A DNA stretch of 64,000 bases from Rebecca billardiae RCC1528 (GCA_965240325.2 OZ251232.1:1922001-1986000), one strand, 5' to 3'; shown: positions 1-11,157, numbered from the stretch's first letter. The notes: a model not told the origin generated them from the sequence alone. A program made the numbers and translations.

Positions 1-872
1 TCCGGTGCTCCACCCGGCCTTAAACGGGGCTGTGCATCAAGCAGTGGGCGCGCTTATAGTCCCCCTCGGGCTTGTGACTCAAACCCGTGAAAGGCGGCAC
101 CGTGCCCCCGGTGCCGCTGCGAGCGGACCTCGCGAGCGTCGGTGCGGACGAATACGGCCCGTGCGCGCGGACGCGATGAGCCTGGTAGTCGACCAAGGTC
201 ATACGTAGTCCCCAGGTACGCGTCGGCGGTCGCTCCTCGCCTCTCTCCGCCAACGCGAGCAGCGCGCGCAAAGGCGTCGCGGCTCGGATGCAACTTGCAC
301 CGCGCACGCACGTGCACTGCGCCCACCTGATGACCGTGCAGGACCCAAAATCGTTGGTGTCGGGTAGGCCTATGGTTACTGCGACCAGACACGCGCGTGC
401 GCCCGCAACCTGAGGACGTACACTGCCCACGCACGGGCATGACAGAGTGCGTCGACACGCGCAATTCAAACGCAGTCGTGTAGCAGAGCCAACAACTCAC
501 TCTAGAGACGCCTCGAGATAGACCACTGAGCGCGGGGAAGACGCATAACATCCATGTGCACGCTGCCCACCGGGCGCACCAGGGGCTAGAGCGCAGCTCA
601 GCCTCTGGGTGCAGCTTCTCATCCGGCGTGTGCAAGCTGAGTCGCGTCGCCGGCGTCGCACGGCGCCCGCGCTGAGCAACGCGGGTGAGATGAGGTGACG
701 AGCGGCGGCAGAGGGCGGCAGTACACGTGCTCTTGCTCGGCGCACCATGCGCCGCGCGCGCGGGGACGTCCTCGCGGCCTACGTCGCGTTCTCGCGCGGC
801 GGCGCGACGTGGGAAGGGCGACCCGGACTCAAACCTCGCAACGCCCGCGGCAGCGGCGGCCGCGCCCGGACT
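1..872. other. GC-rich stretch without a recognisable gene
   Basis: Open frames run on both strands but none shows a domain or a convincing protein composition, and they overlap one another. Two small structures are visible: a hairpin at 94-117 (GCGGCACC / GGTGCCGC arms) and an orphan terminal-repeat motif at 57-70, annotated separately. Confidence 0.5.
57..70 (+). repeat. Orphan TIR motif of the TA-flanked 32-34 kb element
   Basis: TA followed by GTCCCCCTCGGG is the same outer end seen at 32185-32198 on the dimeric element at 32187-33998. No partner in inverted orientation is visible nearby, so this is an element end cut off by the window edge, a solo remnant, or chance. Confidence 0.45.
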
Positions 873-3100
873 CGAAGAGTGCCTCAGGGAGACCCCTTCA
901 GGGAAATCGTGCTCGGCTGGGGTCGCGGCTGCGCTGGCGGCTGAGGTCGGACCTCAGCCGAGCCGAGGCCGGCTGAGGTCGATCTCCACATACGGGGAAA
1001 GCGCGAGATAGTAGGCGCCGCGCGCGCCGAGGCGCCTTGCGCCTCCTCGCACGTCGCACCGACGCGTGGCACGCGACTCACGCGGCTGCGCATCGGCGCT
1101 GAGGTACAATGGTCCATCCGCGCCGATCGCGCGCGTGCGCACGCCCTTCCTCGCCGCTGCGGCAGGCGCACGCGCTTCGCGAGCCGCCATGCGTGCGCTG
1201 GGAGGCAAAAGCGCTCGCGCGCGGCGAGGCACGTTGAACGCCCCAGACGCAGCGATGCGTCGTATGGCGTAGCACATGTCACACACGTGCCCTCAGCTTC
1301 GCGTGGCGCCGCGCGTGTGCACGGTCTCGGCGGTGCGCGTCGCGCGCTTTGCGCAGCCGCCAGCACACAGCCAGCTGACCCACGTGCGCGCGGCGTCGTC
1401 GAGTGGGCTGTGCACTGCGCGCACGAGGCGTGGCGCTGCGTGCGTGGCTCGTGGGTGGCATTATGCCCGCGCTCTGCGCCCCGCCTGGCGCTTGGCCAGC
1501 GCTGTGTACCTCCGCGGCCAAGCTGTTCCGCGGCGTGGCAGACGGGGCGATCGCAGGGCGCGGCCGGTTCCAGCCGCCGGCTCGCCGGCCATGCGCACCG
1601 GGACATGCGGTGCCATGTCGGCCTCGCGAGCGCGCGCGGGTGCCACGCAGTGATGCGACTGCCCCTCGGCGGCCGCAGGGCGGTCGCGGCCGCAGCCTGG
1701 CTCATCTCGTCCCCCGCTGCTGATCTGATTGACAAGCTGGTTGCGGCCTACGGTGTTGTTCGGACACAGCAGCCGAAGTGCACAGGTCGGGTATTGTCAT
1801 CAGGTGCAGCGCAACTCGAGAACAACTTGGCATGTCTCTGAGATGGAGGCGTTGCCATTTGCCGGGCAGGTTGCGCACATGTCAAGTCTGGCGGCTGGAT
1901 TCGTCGCATTGTGACTCGATGGCTGCCAAAACCGTGCAGCATGCCTGTGGCTGTGTCGCATGCACGGCCCAGTCCACAGAGCCGCTGAGCAGATGAGAGA
2001 TGCCAGCTAGCAACAGGCGACGATATGTTGCTGCGACAGCCTACTATTGATCATCAGCAGCGCCAGCGGAAGTCCACCCGCTTGCTACCGACAACCAAAT
2101 GGCGTGGGCTGGCGAGTCTCGGTCACTCGTCCGAGAGGCGAGCTAGAACCAGCAGATGGCCGCGGCAGATTCACAGTGCGCCAAGCTGCTGTCGTGCTCA
2201 TCTGCCTGCTGCATGAGCTGACCGCCATGCGCGATCCCAGGGCGCCAGGCTGCGGCCGCGACCGCCCTGCGGCCGCCGAGGGGCAGTCGCATCACTGCGT
2301 GGCACCCGCGCGCGCTCGCGAGGCCGACATGGCACCGCATGTCCCGGTGCGCATGGCCGGCGAGCCGGCGGCTGGAACCGGCCGCGCCCTGCGATCGCCC
2401 CGTCTGCCACGCCGCGGAACAGCTTGGCCGCGGAGGTACACAGCGCTGGCCAAGCGCCAGGCGGGGCGCAGAGCGCGGGCATAATGCCACCCACGAGCCA
2501 CGCACGCAGCGCCACGCCTCGTGCGCGCAGTGCACAGCCCACTCGACGACGCCGCGCGCACGTGGGTCAGCTGGCTGTGTGCTGGCGGCTGCGCAAAGCG
2601 CGCGACGCGCACCGCCGAGACCGTGCACACGCGCGGCGCCACGCGAAGCTGAGGGCACGTGTGTGACATGTGCTACGCCATACGACGCATCGCTGCGTCT
2701 GGGGCGTTCAACGTGCCTCGCCGCGCGCGAGCGCTTTTGCCTCCCAGCGCACGCATGGCGGCTCGCGAAGCGCGTGCGCCTGCCGCAGCGGCGAGGAAGG
2801 GCGTGCGCACGCGCGCGATCGGCGCGGATGGACCATTGTACCTCAGCGCCGATGCGCAGCCGCGTGAGTCGCGTGCCACGCGTCGGTGCGACGTGCGAGG
2901 AGGCGCAAGGCGCCTCGGCGCGCGCGGCGCCTACTATCTCGCGCTTTCCCCGTATGTGGAGATCGACCTCAGCCGGCCTCGGCTCGGCTGAGGTCCGACC
3001 TCAGCCGCCAGCGCAGCCGCGACCCCAGCCGAGCACGATTTCCCTGAAGGGGTCTCTCAGGAGGGGGAGGGGGGGGGGGGGCTCCTGAGGCATTCGCTTC
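873..3100. repeat. Large palindrome P1 (812-bp arms, 544-bp loop)
   Basis: The segment 889-1700 is repeated in reverse complement at 2245-3056 around a symmetry centre at 1972.5, with essentially no mismatch in the parts I compared. The pairing continues outward with GCCTCAGG (881-888) against CCTGAGGC (3084-3091); the right side carries an extra purine/G run (3057-3083). The loop, 1701-2244, is not palindromic. No target-site duplication is evident. All long frames in the arms occur twice in opposite orientation, so I do not call them genes. It could be a foldback transposon or an inverted duplication. Confidence 0.85.
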
Positions 3101-3120
3101 ACGCGTTTGTCTCAGAAGCC

Positions 3121-3821
3121 CAAGGGCCTAGGGCACCCAACTCCCAGTGCGGAGGTTGGGGCGCCTCTGTTGTGCTCGCCTCCGTGAGTGCCCGCGGTGA
3201 GTGGCCCGTCGCCGAAGACGCGGGAGGCGAGGGTGCGGGCATGACGGGGCGCCACGGCGGGCGGGGCGCGGCGGGCGAGGCGGACAGTGCTGATGGCGAG
3301 GCGGAGGTGGAGGCGGAGGTGGGGGCGAGCCGAGCGCAGCTCGGCTGAGGCCACCGGACGCGCGACGAGTCGAGCAGCCGACCGCCGGGAACGGAAGTGA
3401 GTCAGGCGGACATGGAGGCTGCCCGTAGGGGCCTACAAGCCAAAGTGCGGGCGCACGCCCACGCTTGCCCCTGCGTGCCCGGTGCAGGAAGCCCGAGCGC
3501 TCCGTTTGCTGCTGGCGCGCACGGCACGAGTGAGCTCGCGCGCCGCGTTGGCAACTGCCGATTGCACGGGCCGAGAGGCGAAAGAGGCGAGCCTCGCGGA
3601 CTCACGCGCGTGCCAGGAGAGCCTTGACCCGCGCCGCTCAGCGGCGAGCCGTCCGGGTTCGGCATCGCCGCCAGTCATCCAGGCAGAGCGCTCGACGTCG
3701 CGCCCTCGCGCAGCGTTTGAAGCACGCCGGCCGGACGCGAGTCGCGAGGCCACGAGACAGACAGAGGCACCTCAACCTCCGAGCTGGCCGCACTGGGAGT
3801 TGGGTGCCCTTACGGCCCTTG
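3121..3821. mobile_element. E1: 701-bp foldback element, CAAGGG...CCCTTG ends
   Basis: The left end reads CAAGGGCCTAGGGC then ACCCAACTCCCAGTGCGG; the right end is its reverse complement with a 2-bp indel, giving TIRs of about 32 bp. The motif CAACTCCCAGTG about 20 bp inside the end is shared with E2 and E3. The expected 7-bp duplication is not intact: AGAAGCC (3114-3120) faces GCCAGCC (3822-3828), sharing only the last four bases. The left flank (about 3104-3120) matches the reverse complement of the region upstream of the Sel1 gene at 28-30 kb, so the right flank may have been exchanged after insertion. No transposase is visible, so it is non-autonomous. Confidence 0.75.
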
Positions 3822-4308
3822 GCCAGCCGCCGTCTTCGCCATCAGCGTCGGCGGCTAGCTGCCTTGAACCTCACGGAGCCAGCGAGCCAGCGGCTCCCCT
3901 TCGCTTTGACGCACTCTACAGTTTACTATGTTTTAACGTGCACACTTGGTTAAGGCGTGTACTCGAGTCTCGACCCGAAGGCCGAAGCCCTTCCGCTCGC
4001 AAGCGATCTCGTCCAGGCCTCGTGGAGGTAGAGAAGGACACAAAAACGCAGCGAAGATTGCTGAGATGCTAAGGAGATTGCGGCCAAGCCATCATGTCTT
4101 CCGGGACGACCATTGGCTCGTTTTCTTTCTGATTCCAGTCTTTCGCCTGATGGTATTGAGATAATATGTCTCAGTTTGGCAAACGCTCATTTTTCGATCC
4201 CCCCCCCCAACCGACCAATGGGAAGGCGGAGCCGCGACTCGCTCTTAAAATGCGTGAATTGTTTCGCGGTTTGGCGGACCGGCCCGTGGAAAAACGCAGC
4301 GGCTATAC
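3822..4308. other. No gene seen
   Basis: Mixed-composition sequence with a C10 run near 4200 and no recognisable product. A segment near 3916-3941 is an imperfect reverse complement of 7066-7092, just outside the Harbinger-like element. Confidence 0.4.
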
Positions 4309-4323
4309 GTGTGTGTGTGTGTA

Positions 4324-4398
<75 letters not shown>
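4309..4398. repeat. (TG)n(TA)n microsatellite
   Basis: A short GT run passes through TATATG into an unbroken TA run of about 65 bases. It is the most AT-rich stretch of an otherwise GC-rich window. Copy number is likely to be unstable or misassembled. Confidence 0.97.
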
Positions 4399-4400
<2 letters not shown>

Positions 4401-4745
4401 GCCTATTTACTGATATAAATAGCCCAATTATTCAGGACGAAATCGGCCGGCGTATTCGCCTTCCCTGAGTCGGGGCACGGCCTGAGAGTGCCAGCAGTGA
4501 CTACTCAGTCTCAGTACTCCGACCTCGGACACTGACAAGTGACAGCTCCGCGAGTAGTCCGTACTCGCGGGTGCTGTGGTCCGGGCGCACACGACCCCTC
4601 CCGGACTCTCACCGGTGCGCGGCAGTTTGTGGCGGTGCGTACCGGTACGCACCGGTACGCACCGGTACGGTATTTACCGGTGTCCGGTGTACCGTCTTGG
4701 AGCCCTGGCGATGAAGGATGGCGCGGCAACCTGCCACCGTGAGCC
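4399..4745. other. Intergenic, with self-complementary GTACCGG repeats
   Basis: At 4632-4673 the unit GTACGCACCG is iterated about three times, giving nested self-complementary GCGTACCGGTACGC blocks that can form a cruciform. No gene is seen in the rest. Confidence 0.6.
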
Positions 4746-4813
4746 TTAGGGCCATTCTGGACCCGGCGGAAAAATTTCCGCCGAGGGTATTCGGGGTAAA
4801 AGCCCGTTTTTTC

Positions 4814-4837
4814 TTGCCGGCATAGCTATGCCGGCAA
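4814..4837. repeat. Perfect 24-bp palindrome beside the H1 left TIR
   Basis: Two 12-base halves, TTGCCGGCATAG and CTATGCCGGCAA, meet with no spacer immediately inside the left TIR. No counterpart is seen inside the right TIR. Its position suits a subterminal binding site or a hairpin. Confidence 0.8.
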
Positions 4838-6040
4838 AAAGTAACGAGCGTTTGGAAAAAATCTCAACTCGACCCCCAGATGAGATTTTTGCCGTATGTA
4901 CTACTATGGAAATTGTAAGCTCTATCTGGCGACCTGTCCTTTGTGAAGCCGAAGTTGGGGGGTCGTCGGAACCCGCCCCGCGGTACTGGGCTGCCCCGGC
5001 CGGCGCCGATCATGGTGTCCCGCCGCCGCACCCGCCCCGCTGCCCCGTGAGCTGGAGCGCGCGGGTGGGAACGGTGCGATCGCGGGTCCACCTTCCCCCA
5101 CACCAAGCGATGTGCTGCGATTCGCTTTCCTCCGTGGTCACCAAGCGCGCGCACGCTCCTGCTCTTGCGCCTCCGCGCCAAATGCGCAGATGTGCGACCG
5201 CACGCGACAGCGTACGCTGACGCTGCATCAGGGCTTGAAGTACGCACTGGTACGGCATAATGCTCTGATTGCGCATACGCCGCGCTTTGCCCCCGCGCGC
5301 GTTACCGTCATCGTGACGTGCATGCGCATCCGGAGGCATCGAGGAGTGAATCGGCACGAGAGCATGATGTTCACCCTTTTCTTGCGGCGTCGCCAGATGC
5401 CGTTCGCGGTGCCAGTGCGCGCGCCCACGTGCCCCGGCTTTTTGTTATCCACGCGCTACTCAGAAGCCTACGCCGCTTGGTGCTCCCCCTGCACGGGCAT
5501 CAGCGTGCTGGCCTTCGTGCCACTCCCAAGGCCAGACGTGCGACTCAGATGGGGCGAATGCGCGACACGCCTTGTTTGTTACCTGTGATGGCATGTACGT
5601 TGAGCACTCGACGTGCGGCTAGCGCGATTGGTGCTCATTAGGAGTCTTGCGGTGGAGAGCAGTCCAGAGCCTAAGTTGCCAGCGCTTACATCTACACCAC
5701 CCCTGATCGCGCGTGACAACTCTCAGCCTCAGGCTGTAAAATGTCATGCTGTGCACTCATGCCAGCTCATCTACTCAACGTCTCACGCCAAAGGGCGTTT
5801 GGCCGCGACTGCGGCTCAGCGCTGGCGACTTTGCCCGGACGTGAGCAAACGTACATTCGCCCCCACAACCGCGCCGGCGCCATTCAAGATGCGCTCGTGC
5901 CGACCCACTGTCAGTGCTCTAGTAGCTCACTGAGGACGTGCTCGCGCTTTTCATGCCGACACCAGTGTGCATTGAGCTAGGCGCTCTTGTCACTCGCGCG
6001 CGCAAGAGCGAAGTGAGTACGTACAAGGCCTGGCCAGAGA

Positions 6041-6653
6041 CAAGGGCGGTAAGGGCTGTCAACTCCGAGTGGCGCCGAGTGGCGGAGGTTGGGCGCCCCT
6101 CAACTCGTGCGGCCTCGCGGCGCAGCGGCTAAGTCTCCTGGGGCGCAGCCCTGGAGGGCGCGTGGGGTGCGCACGCCGCGTGCTCCTGCGGCCGCGGCAG
6201 CGGCCGCGGACACGGCGCGCGTGGTTGGTCGTATCATCTGGCGCGAGGCGGCATGACGCGCGCCCATCATACGTGAGCCTCGCCCCGGGCGCGCGCCCGA
6301 CCCGCGCCGACCGCACAGCTCACCGCGCGCGCGCCGGCGGCTGGCGCGTGGCCACGGCTGGCTCTTGGTGCGGCGCGCGTGCGCGGCTGGCCTGAGGCGC
6401 GGCGAGGGCGCCGGCAAGCGCGGCGCGCGGCGTGAGAGGGTACTACGTGCTGTCTAGCAGGTGACCAACCACGCGCGCCGTGTCCGCGGCCGCTGCCGCG
6501 GCCGCAGGAGCACGCGGCGTGCGCTTCCCCACGCGCCCTCCAGGGCGGCGCCCCAGGAGACTTAGCCGCTGGGCCGCGAGGCCGCACGAGTTGAGGGGCC
6601 CAGAACCTCCGCCACTCGGCGCCACTGGGAGTTGACAGCCCTTACCGCCCTTG
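6041..6653. mobile_element. E2: 613-bp foldback element nested in H1, exact 7-bp TSD
   Basis: Ends are CAAGGGCGGTAAGGGC and its reverse complement; arms pair from 6041-6233 to about 6460-6653 around a 226-bp loop. CCAGAGA lies directly outside both ends (6034-6040 and 6654-6660). The shared motif CAACTCCCAGTG is exact at the right end and has a one-base variation at the left. The arms contain AAGTCTCCTG and GCGCAGCCCTGG blocks that recur as near-matches inside palindrome P3 (about 40030 and 40870). There is no transposase. It inserted after H1, giving a relative age. Confidence 0.87.
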
Positions 6654-7174
6654 CCAGAGATCAGGTGTGGGAGCGCTGCACGCTGCTGCAAAGCCGTGCC
6701 TGGTGCCACATCTGCAAGTTGGCTGCCGTCCTCGCCGTGCTCGAGCACTTCGCCCAGCGCTAGCGCCCAGCGCGCAAGCACGCCCTTGACCCGCTCACAC
6801 GCGCATGGCTCGCGCCGTGCGCCTCGCCGCTGCCCATCGCGACAGGTGTCTCCGGGCGGTGCGTGGGCGGCGCTTGCAGCACGGGCGATGGCTGATGGCG
6901 TTCTGCGACGAGCCCTGTTGCGACATCGGTCCGCGTCCTATGAGCTCGCGTTCGATCTCGCGACCTGTAAGTCGTTTCGTACGCGAACCGTCGGCCCAAA
7001 AAAACGGGCTTTTACCCCGAATACCCTCGGCGGAAATTTTTCCGCCGGGTCCAGAATGGCCCTTACGCACGTTAAAACAAATAAACTGTAGTCATCATCA
7101 AGCAGATAGTTGAGATGGTCCATTCTGGAAACCCACGAGAACAAAGGCACGACTTCACGCTGGGGACCAGCCCT

Positions 7175-7356
7175 TTTTAAATTCCCCTTTATAACGGGCT
7201 CCGGGTGATCAGACTGGCGGCCGAAGCCTCCAGCCCTACCCTGGCCAGCCCCCAACCAACCACCACCCTCACCCAACCTCAAACCACTGACCGATACACC
7301 GAGTGCCTTGACACCACTCCGCTGTGGACAGCCCGCCTCCAGAGGGGGCGGGGGTA
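7175..7356. repeat. Dispersed repeat segment, also present near 27.05-27.15 kb
   Basis: The stretch containing AACGGGCTCCGGGTGATCAG and a CCAGCCCCCAACCAACC tract is closely matched at about 27050-27145. At both loci related sequence lies nearby: GTTTCAGAAACAGGTTTCC occurs at about 8550 and about 26980. This indicates one dispersed family broken into pieces. Confidence 0.7.
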
Positions 7357-7616
7357 GTCGCAGGCCTTTTTTTGACGCCCCCCTAACCGCCCATTCATCC
7401 GGGTCACATAAGCGCAATTCGCGTACCCACTTACGCGCTCGATAGGACAAAAACCGCTCGTCGTTCGGTCGAAAACCGCTCGTCGTTCGGCGCTTTGCGT
7501 ACTCACATTCGCGCGAATCGCATCGGCCCATTCGTCGTGTCGCGAGTTCACACTTCACATTCGCACGAACCGTCACTTTCTCGCTGAACAATTCACGAGC
7601 GAAAGGGCGCGCTGAT

Positions 7617-8090
7617 AGTGGCACGCGGGTATCATCTTGCATTGGACTACGAGCATCGGAGCAACCTCGCGCGGCCTCGCGTCGACGACGTCCCGTGAAG
7701 GACGACAAGGCGGAGAGCCCACTACGCCATTCCCGGAGGGTCGCCCTTGCGTTGACGTCTCGTTCGGTCGCGCGACGAGCGGCTCGCGTGCGGCGCCAAG
7801 CGAGAGACGCGGGGCGCGCGGCGGGCGCACGCGCGAGGCTGCCCACCACGCGTGCGCTAGTGGCACGCGGGTATCATCTTGCATTGGACTACGAGCATCG
7901 GAGCAACCTCGCGCGGCCTCGCGTCGACGACGTCCCGTGAAGGACGACAAGGCGGAGAGCCCACGCCATTCCAAGGGTCGCCCTTGCGTTGACGTCTCGT
8001 TCGGTCGCGCGACGAGCGGCTCGCGTGCGGCGCCAAGCGAGAGACGCGGGGCGCGCGGCGGGCGCACGCGCGAGGCTGCCCACCACGCGC
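7617..8090. repeat. Tandem duplication, about 241-bp unit, two copies
   Basis: Units 7617-7857 and 7858-8090 both begin AGTGGCACGCGGGTATCATC and differ by small deletions (about 8 bp in the second). The frames spanning them encode arginine/alanine-rich low-complexity sequence and are not called as genes. Confidence 0.85.
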
Positions 8091-8940
8091 ACGCGCGCGA
8101 CCCCGCCGGCTCGGGCGACACGCCGCCGCCTCAGCTCGAGCACGAGCGCGAGGTGTGGCCGCCGGCTCGGTGGGCGGCGGAGGGCTCGACCTGCACTGCG
8201 GTGCCAGCGGATGAAGCGGCAAGCCCGGCGGGTGCATACGCGCAGGTCCGCCCTCCACGCGCGAGCGCGCGACTGCGTGTTCCACGAGCTGCAGCAGGCG
8301 GCCGCGGGCTGGTCGGCGGCCGGCGAGGTCGGCGGAGTGCCGCCCGGCCCGCGTTCTCGCTTGGGCGCGGGCCACACTCTCACTCACAGCGCGGGGCGTG
8401 GTGCTGCGGACGGGCCAGTCATTGCAGCGCGCACTCCGTGGTCAGACGTGCACACGCGCGCGCGTCGTCAGCCCCGCCGCTGCGCCCCTGTGGCGCCGTT
8501 GGCAGCGTCGGAATTCCGAGCTCGGGCTACTGGCTGCGAGCCATCATGCGTTTCAGAAACAGGTTTCCAGCCCAAGTTGACGCACAGCGCCAACCCATAT
8601 TATTCAATGGAAACCCACGAGAACAAAGGCACGACTTCACGCTGGGGACCAGCCCGTCGCAGGCCTTTTTTTGACGCCCCCCCTAACCACCGGCCCACCC
8701 ACCGGCCCACCGGGTCACATAAGCGCAATTCGCGTACCCACTTACGCGCTCGATAGGACAAAAACCGCTCGTCGTTCGGTCGAAAACCGCTCGTCGTTCG
8801 GCGCTTTGCGTACGACTCACCTTCGCGCGAATCGCCATCGGCGCATTCGTCGTGTATGTACAGTACTCGTGTCGCGAGTTCACACTTCACATTCGCACGA
8901 ACCGTCACTTTCTCGCTGTAGTGTTGGTCACAAGGTGGTA

Positions 8941-9900
8941 AACTTCGAAACGTCTTTTTTGCTTATAAGCAAAGAAAGGCCAATCGTGAGATCGGGGCGG
9001 GAAACCCTACCGAGCTGAGTTCGGTAATCTCATATTGACGAGGACACTGGCTATCCGCAAGTAAGCGTGTCTTTGGGTGCCAATAATGGTTCCAAGGTGG
9101 TTCCAATGGTTCCGGGAGAGGTCAATACTATTTCTCTCCCGGTACTACTTATAGAAATCTTATAGGAAATGTCTTGATGCATTATAATCAAACTGCCATG
9201 TAAACGGGTGTGGTTCCATGGTTCCAATATTTTGGAGTTTGCGCTGAGGCTTGGACTCCAAATATTGCAGAAGTCTCCATTGGTCTTTGGTGAATCTACT
9301 AGTGAGACCGGGCTCGGGCTTACGCCAACTTCGCCCTTCTTCGTTACCCAGGGGAATAGGTGGTAACACCTTTTCCTTATAGGGTTCGGCCCCTCCGCTA
9401 TCGCTTCGGAAGGTTACGCTCGGTGCAGTTGCTCCTTCGCTACCCTCACCCTATTTTTCTAGGTGGGCCCACTGGCTACTGTGGGATTATAGTGGCGCAG
9501 AGCGCGAGCTCATAGCGCGGTGTTTACTTTCGTCTCGAGCTGGATTCGACCACTGGATTCCAGCCCCAGGAGATGGCCCCTGGCCTGCCTGGTAAAAAAA
9601 ACAGTGGTACATGCTGCCGTAAATATAGGGCGTAACGGTGACCCTATTTACTTATTGGAAGTGGACTGTGCCCAATGTAACGACCATGTAACGGGCGTCT
9701 TAAACGTGACATATAGGGTCGGCAGACGTCACTTTGATATAGCACTTTGATCATTTGATGGTCTGATCATAGGTCTTCAGCAGCATGCACACCCATCATT
9801 GTCACATGTACGGCGTATATGGGCACTCTGAGAATACGGGATAACGGCCGTTACACCCGTGCGTTACATATACACCGCCATGCTGATCAGCATGGCTGCC
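8941..9900. other. AT-richer island, no recognised gene
   Basis: Base composition drops clearly relative to both sides. Visible structures are TTGCTTATAAGCAA near 8964, repeated GGTTCCAA/GGTTCC words at about 9088-9112, and a CCGGGAGAG...CTCTCCCGG hairpin at about 9112-9142. A 69-codon minus frame (9160-9369) has balanced composition but no domain. The contrast suggests an insertion of foreign or organellar origin, or an old gene remnant. Confidence 0.5.
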
Positions 9901-11157
9901 ATAGTATTTCAGACTGTAGTTTCAGACTGCTCTCGTAGCAGCCGTACGGCGTGCATGTGATACCTAATATTTTTTCCAACCCTTCTACCCTCGATGGATG
10001 AGTCTTGAGGAGCCGTGGGCAAAGATTGAGCCGCATCGAGTCGTGGCGCCAGCCCTCCTGCCGTGCTCAAGGCAAGCAGGAGTGGTGCACGCGGCGCCGG
10101 GCACATCCAGCAGCCCGCACTGGCCGCAGCGTGAACACGGACAAGGTTCGTCGAGCACTCATCTGTGGTCGCGTGGCGTTCAAGGCAGGCGGCACTGCTA
10201 TGCATCGAAACGCCTTTCCTCATGACCCGACCTAACCGTTGCTCTACACTGCGACCAAGCTGTGTCCGAGCTGTCCTCAGCTCGACCGTCCTCTGCCTAA
10301 CTGTGTGCAACGGCCGCTTCGTCACAGCGCCGAGCTGGCTCGCCGTGGTGCGCGCGCGCGCGTAGCGATGTGCATTCATCACCGCTTCCTGCGTGGCAGC
10401 AGGGCGAGACATGGCTCGTCAGTAAGCGGGTACGCCTGCCGACCGTGCATCGGCATCGGCGGCGTCACCAACGTGCTCGGGCAGGCTCACGAAGGGCTCA
10501 AATCACTTGTGAACGGATCAACTGTACTGTCCGCAGCGAGCACGGCGCACAGCGGATGACCAAGCAGAGGCGGGGCGACGGCTGTGCGGCCGCGCGGGGG
10601 AGTAGCTGGGCTATCGAGGTACACGTAGAGCCACGACAGGGCTCAACAAGCGCATCAGCTGCGATCTACCCGGTCTGATGTGCAGCCCGACCTCGTGCAA
10701 TTGTGTGGCTCGAGGCCCTTAAAGGGGCTCGTAGCTTCCAAACACCCGAGGAGCGTCGGCGCTGAGGGTTGAGTCGAGGCCGGGGAGGTAAGAGACGGCC
10801 TACGCATCCACTTTGACCGTGGTATGACAATCAGATCCTTCCCCAAGTGCCCACGATGATGTGCGAGGCCACCTCGCCCAAGCGTACCGCCCTCATCCGT
10901 CGGGGACCTGACCGACGGGGGCAGTCTCCACAGGGCCGCAGAAGTAGCTGGGCCTTGCCAGGACACCATGTAGACGCTGTCCCAGTTACGTCCCGGAGTG
11001 TGCCAGTTCGTTCAAGGGTGTCCCAAGCTCGCGTTGTGCACGCATTACAATCCCCAAAGCTGTTCCCGTGTTTGAACGCGCGACTGTCGACGAGAGATGG
11101 CCAACCGGGAAGATGGCCCAGGGATGAACCGTTCGCATGGCTCGTTCCAGAGTGTGA
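9901..11157. other. No confident gene; short minus-strand frames
   Basis: Minus frames at 9909-10412 (167 codons), 10655-10969 (104 codons) and 10831-11400 (189 codons) overlap each other. The 104-codon one has the least biased composition. None has a recognisable domain. The right end abuts the truncated unit of array 1. Confidence 0.35.

Larger units (their letters stand above)
4749..7062. mobile_element. H1: PIF/Harbinger-like element, 64-bp TIRs, TTA target duplication
   Basis: The segment 4749-4812 recurs in reverse complement at 6999-7062, beginning GGGCCATTCTGGACCC. It is flanked by TTA on both sides (4746-4748 and 7063-7065). A 3-bp TWA duplication with GG-starting TIRs is the hallmark of PIF/Harbinger. 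The TIR contains a near-palindromic CGGCGGAAA...TTTCCGCCG block. The interior, about 1.7 kb once nested E2 and its duplication are subtracted, shows no DDE transposase or Myb-like partner that I recognise, so it is probably non-autonomous. The superfamily call rests only on the ends. Confidence 0.8.
7127..8918. repeat. Direct-repeat mosaic with 230-260 bp terminal copies
   Basis: A block at 7127-7174 recurs at 8608-8656, and 7357-7586 recurs at 8656-8918 with small indels, in the same orientation. In the second copy the two blocks are contiguous; in the first they are separated by 7175-7356, so that interval looks like an insertion (or its loss in copy 2). The 1.07 kb between the copies is unrelated GC-rich sequence. 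The layout recalls a small LTR or TRIM element, but I see no TG...CA ends or primer-binding site. A genomic duplication is equally possible. Confidence 0.6.

Noticed and set aside
884-2669. Long overlapping frames on both strands of palindrome P1 (up to 283 codons)
   Set aside because: Each occurs twice in mirror image, has Arg/Ala/Cys low-complexity composition, and exists because stops are rare at this GC content.
7357-8918. Complete LTR retrotransposon bounded by the 230-260 bp direct repeats
   Set aside because: No TG...CA ends, primer-binding site, polypurine tract or pol sequence; a mosaic of duplicated repeats explains it as well.
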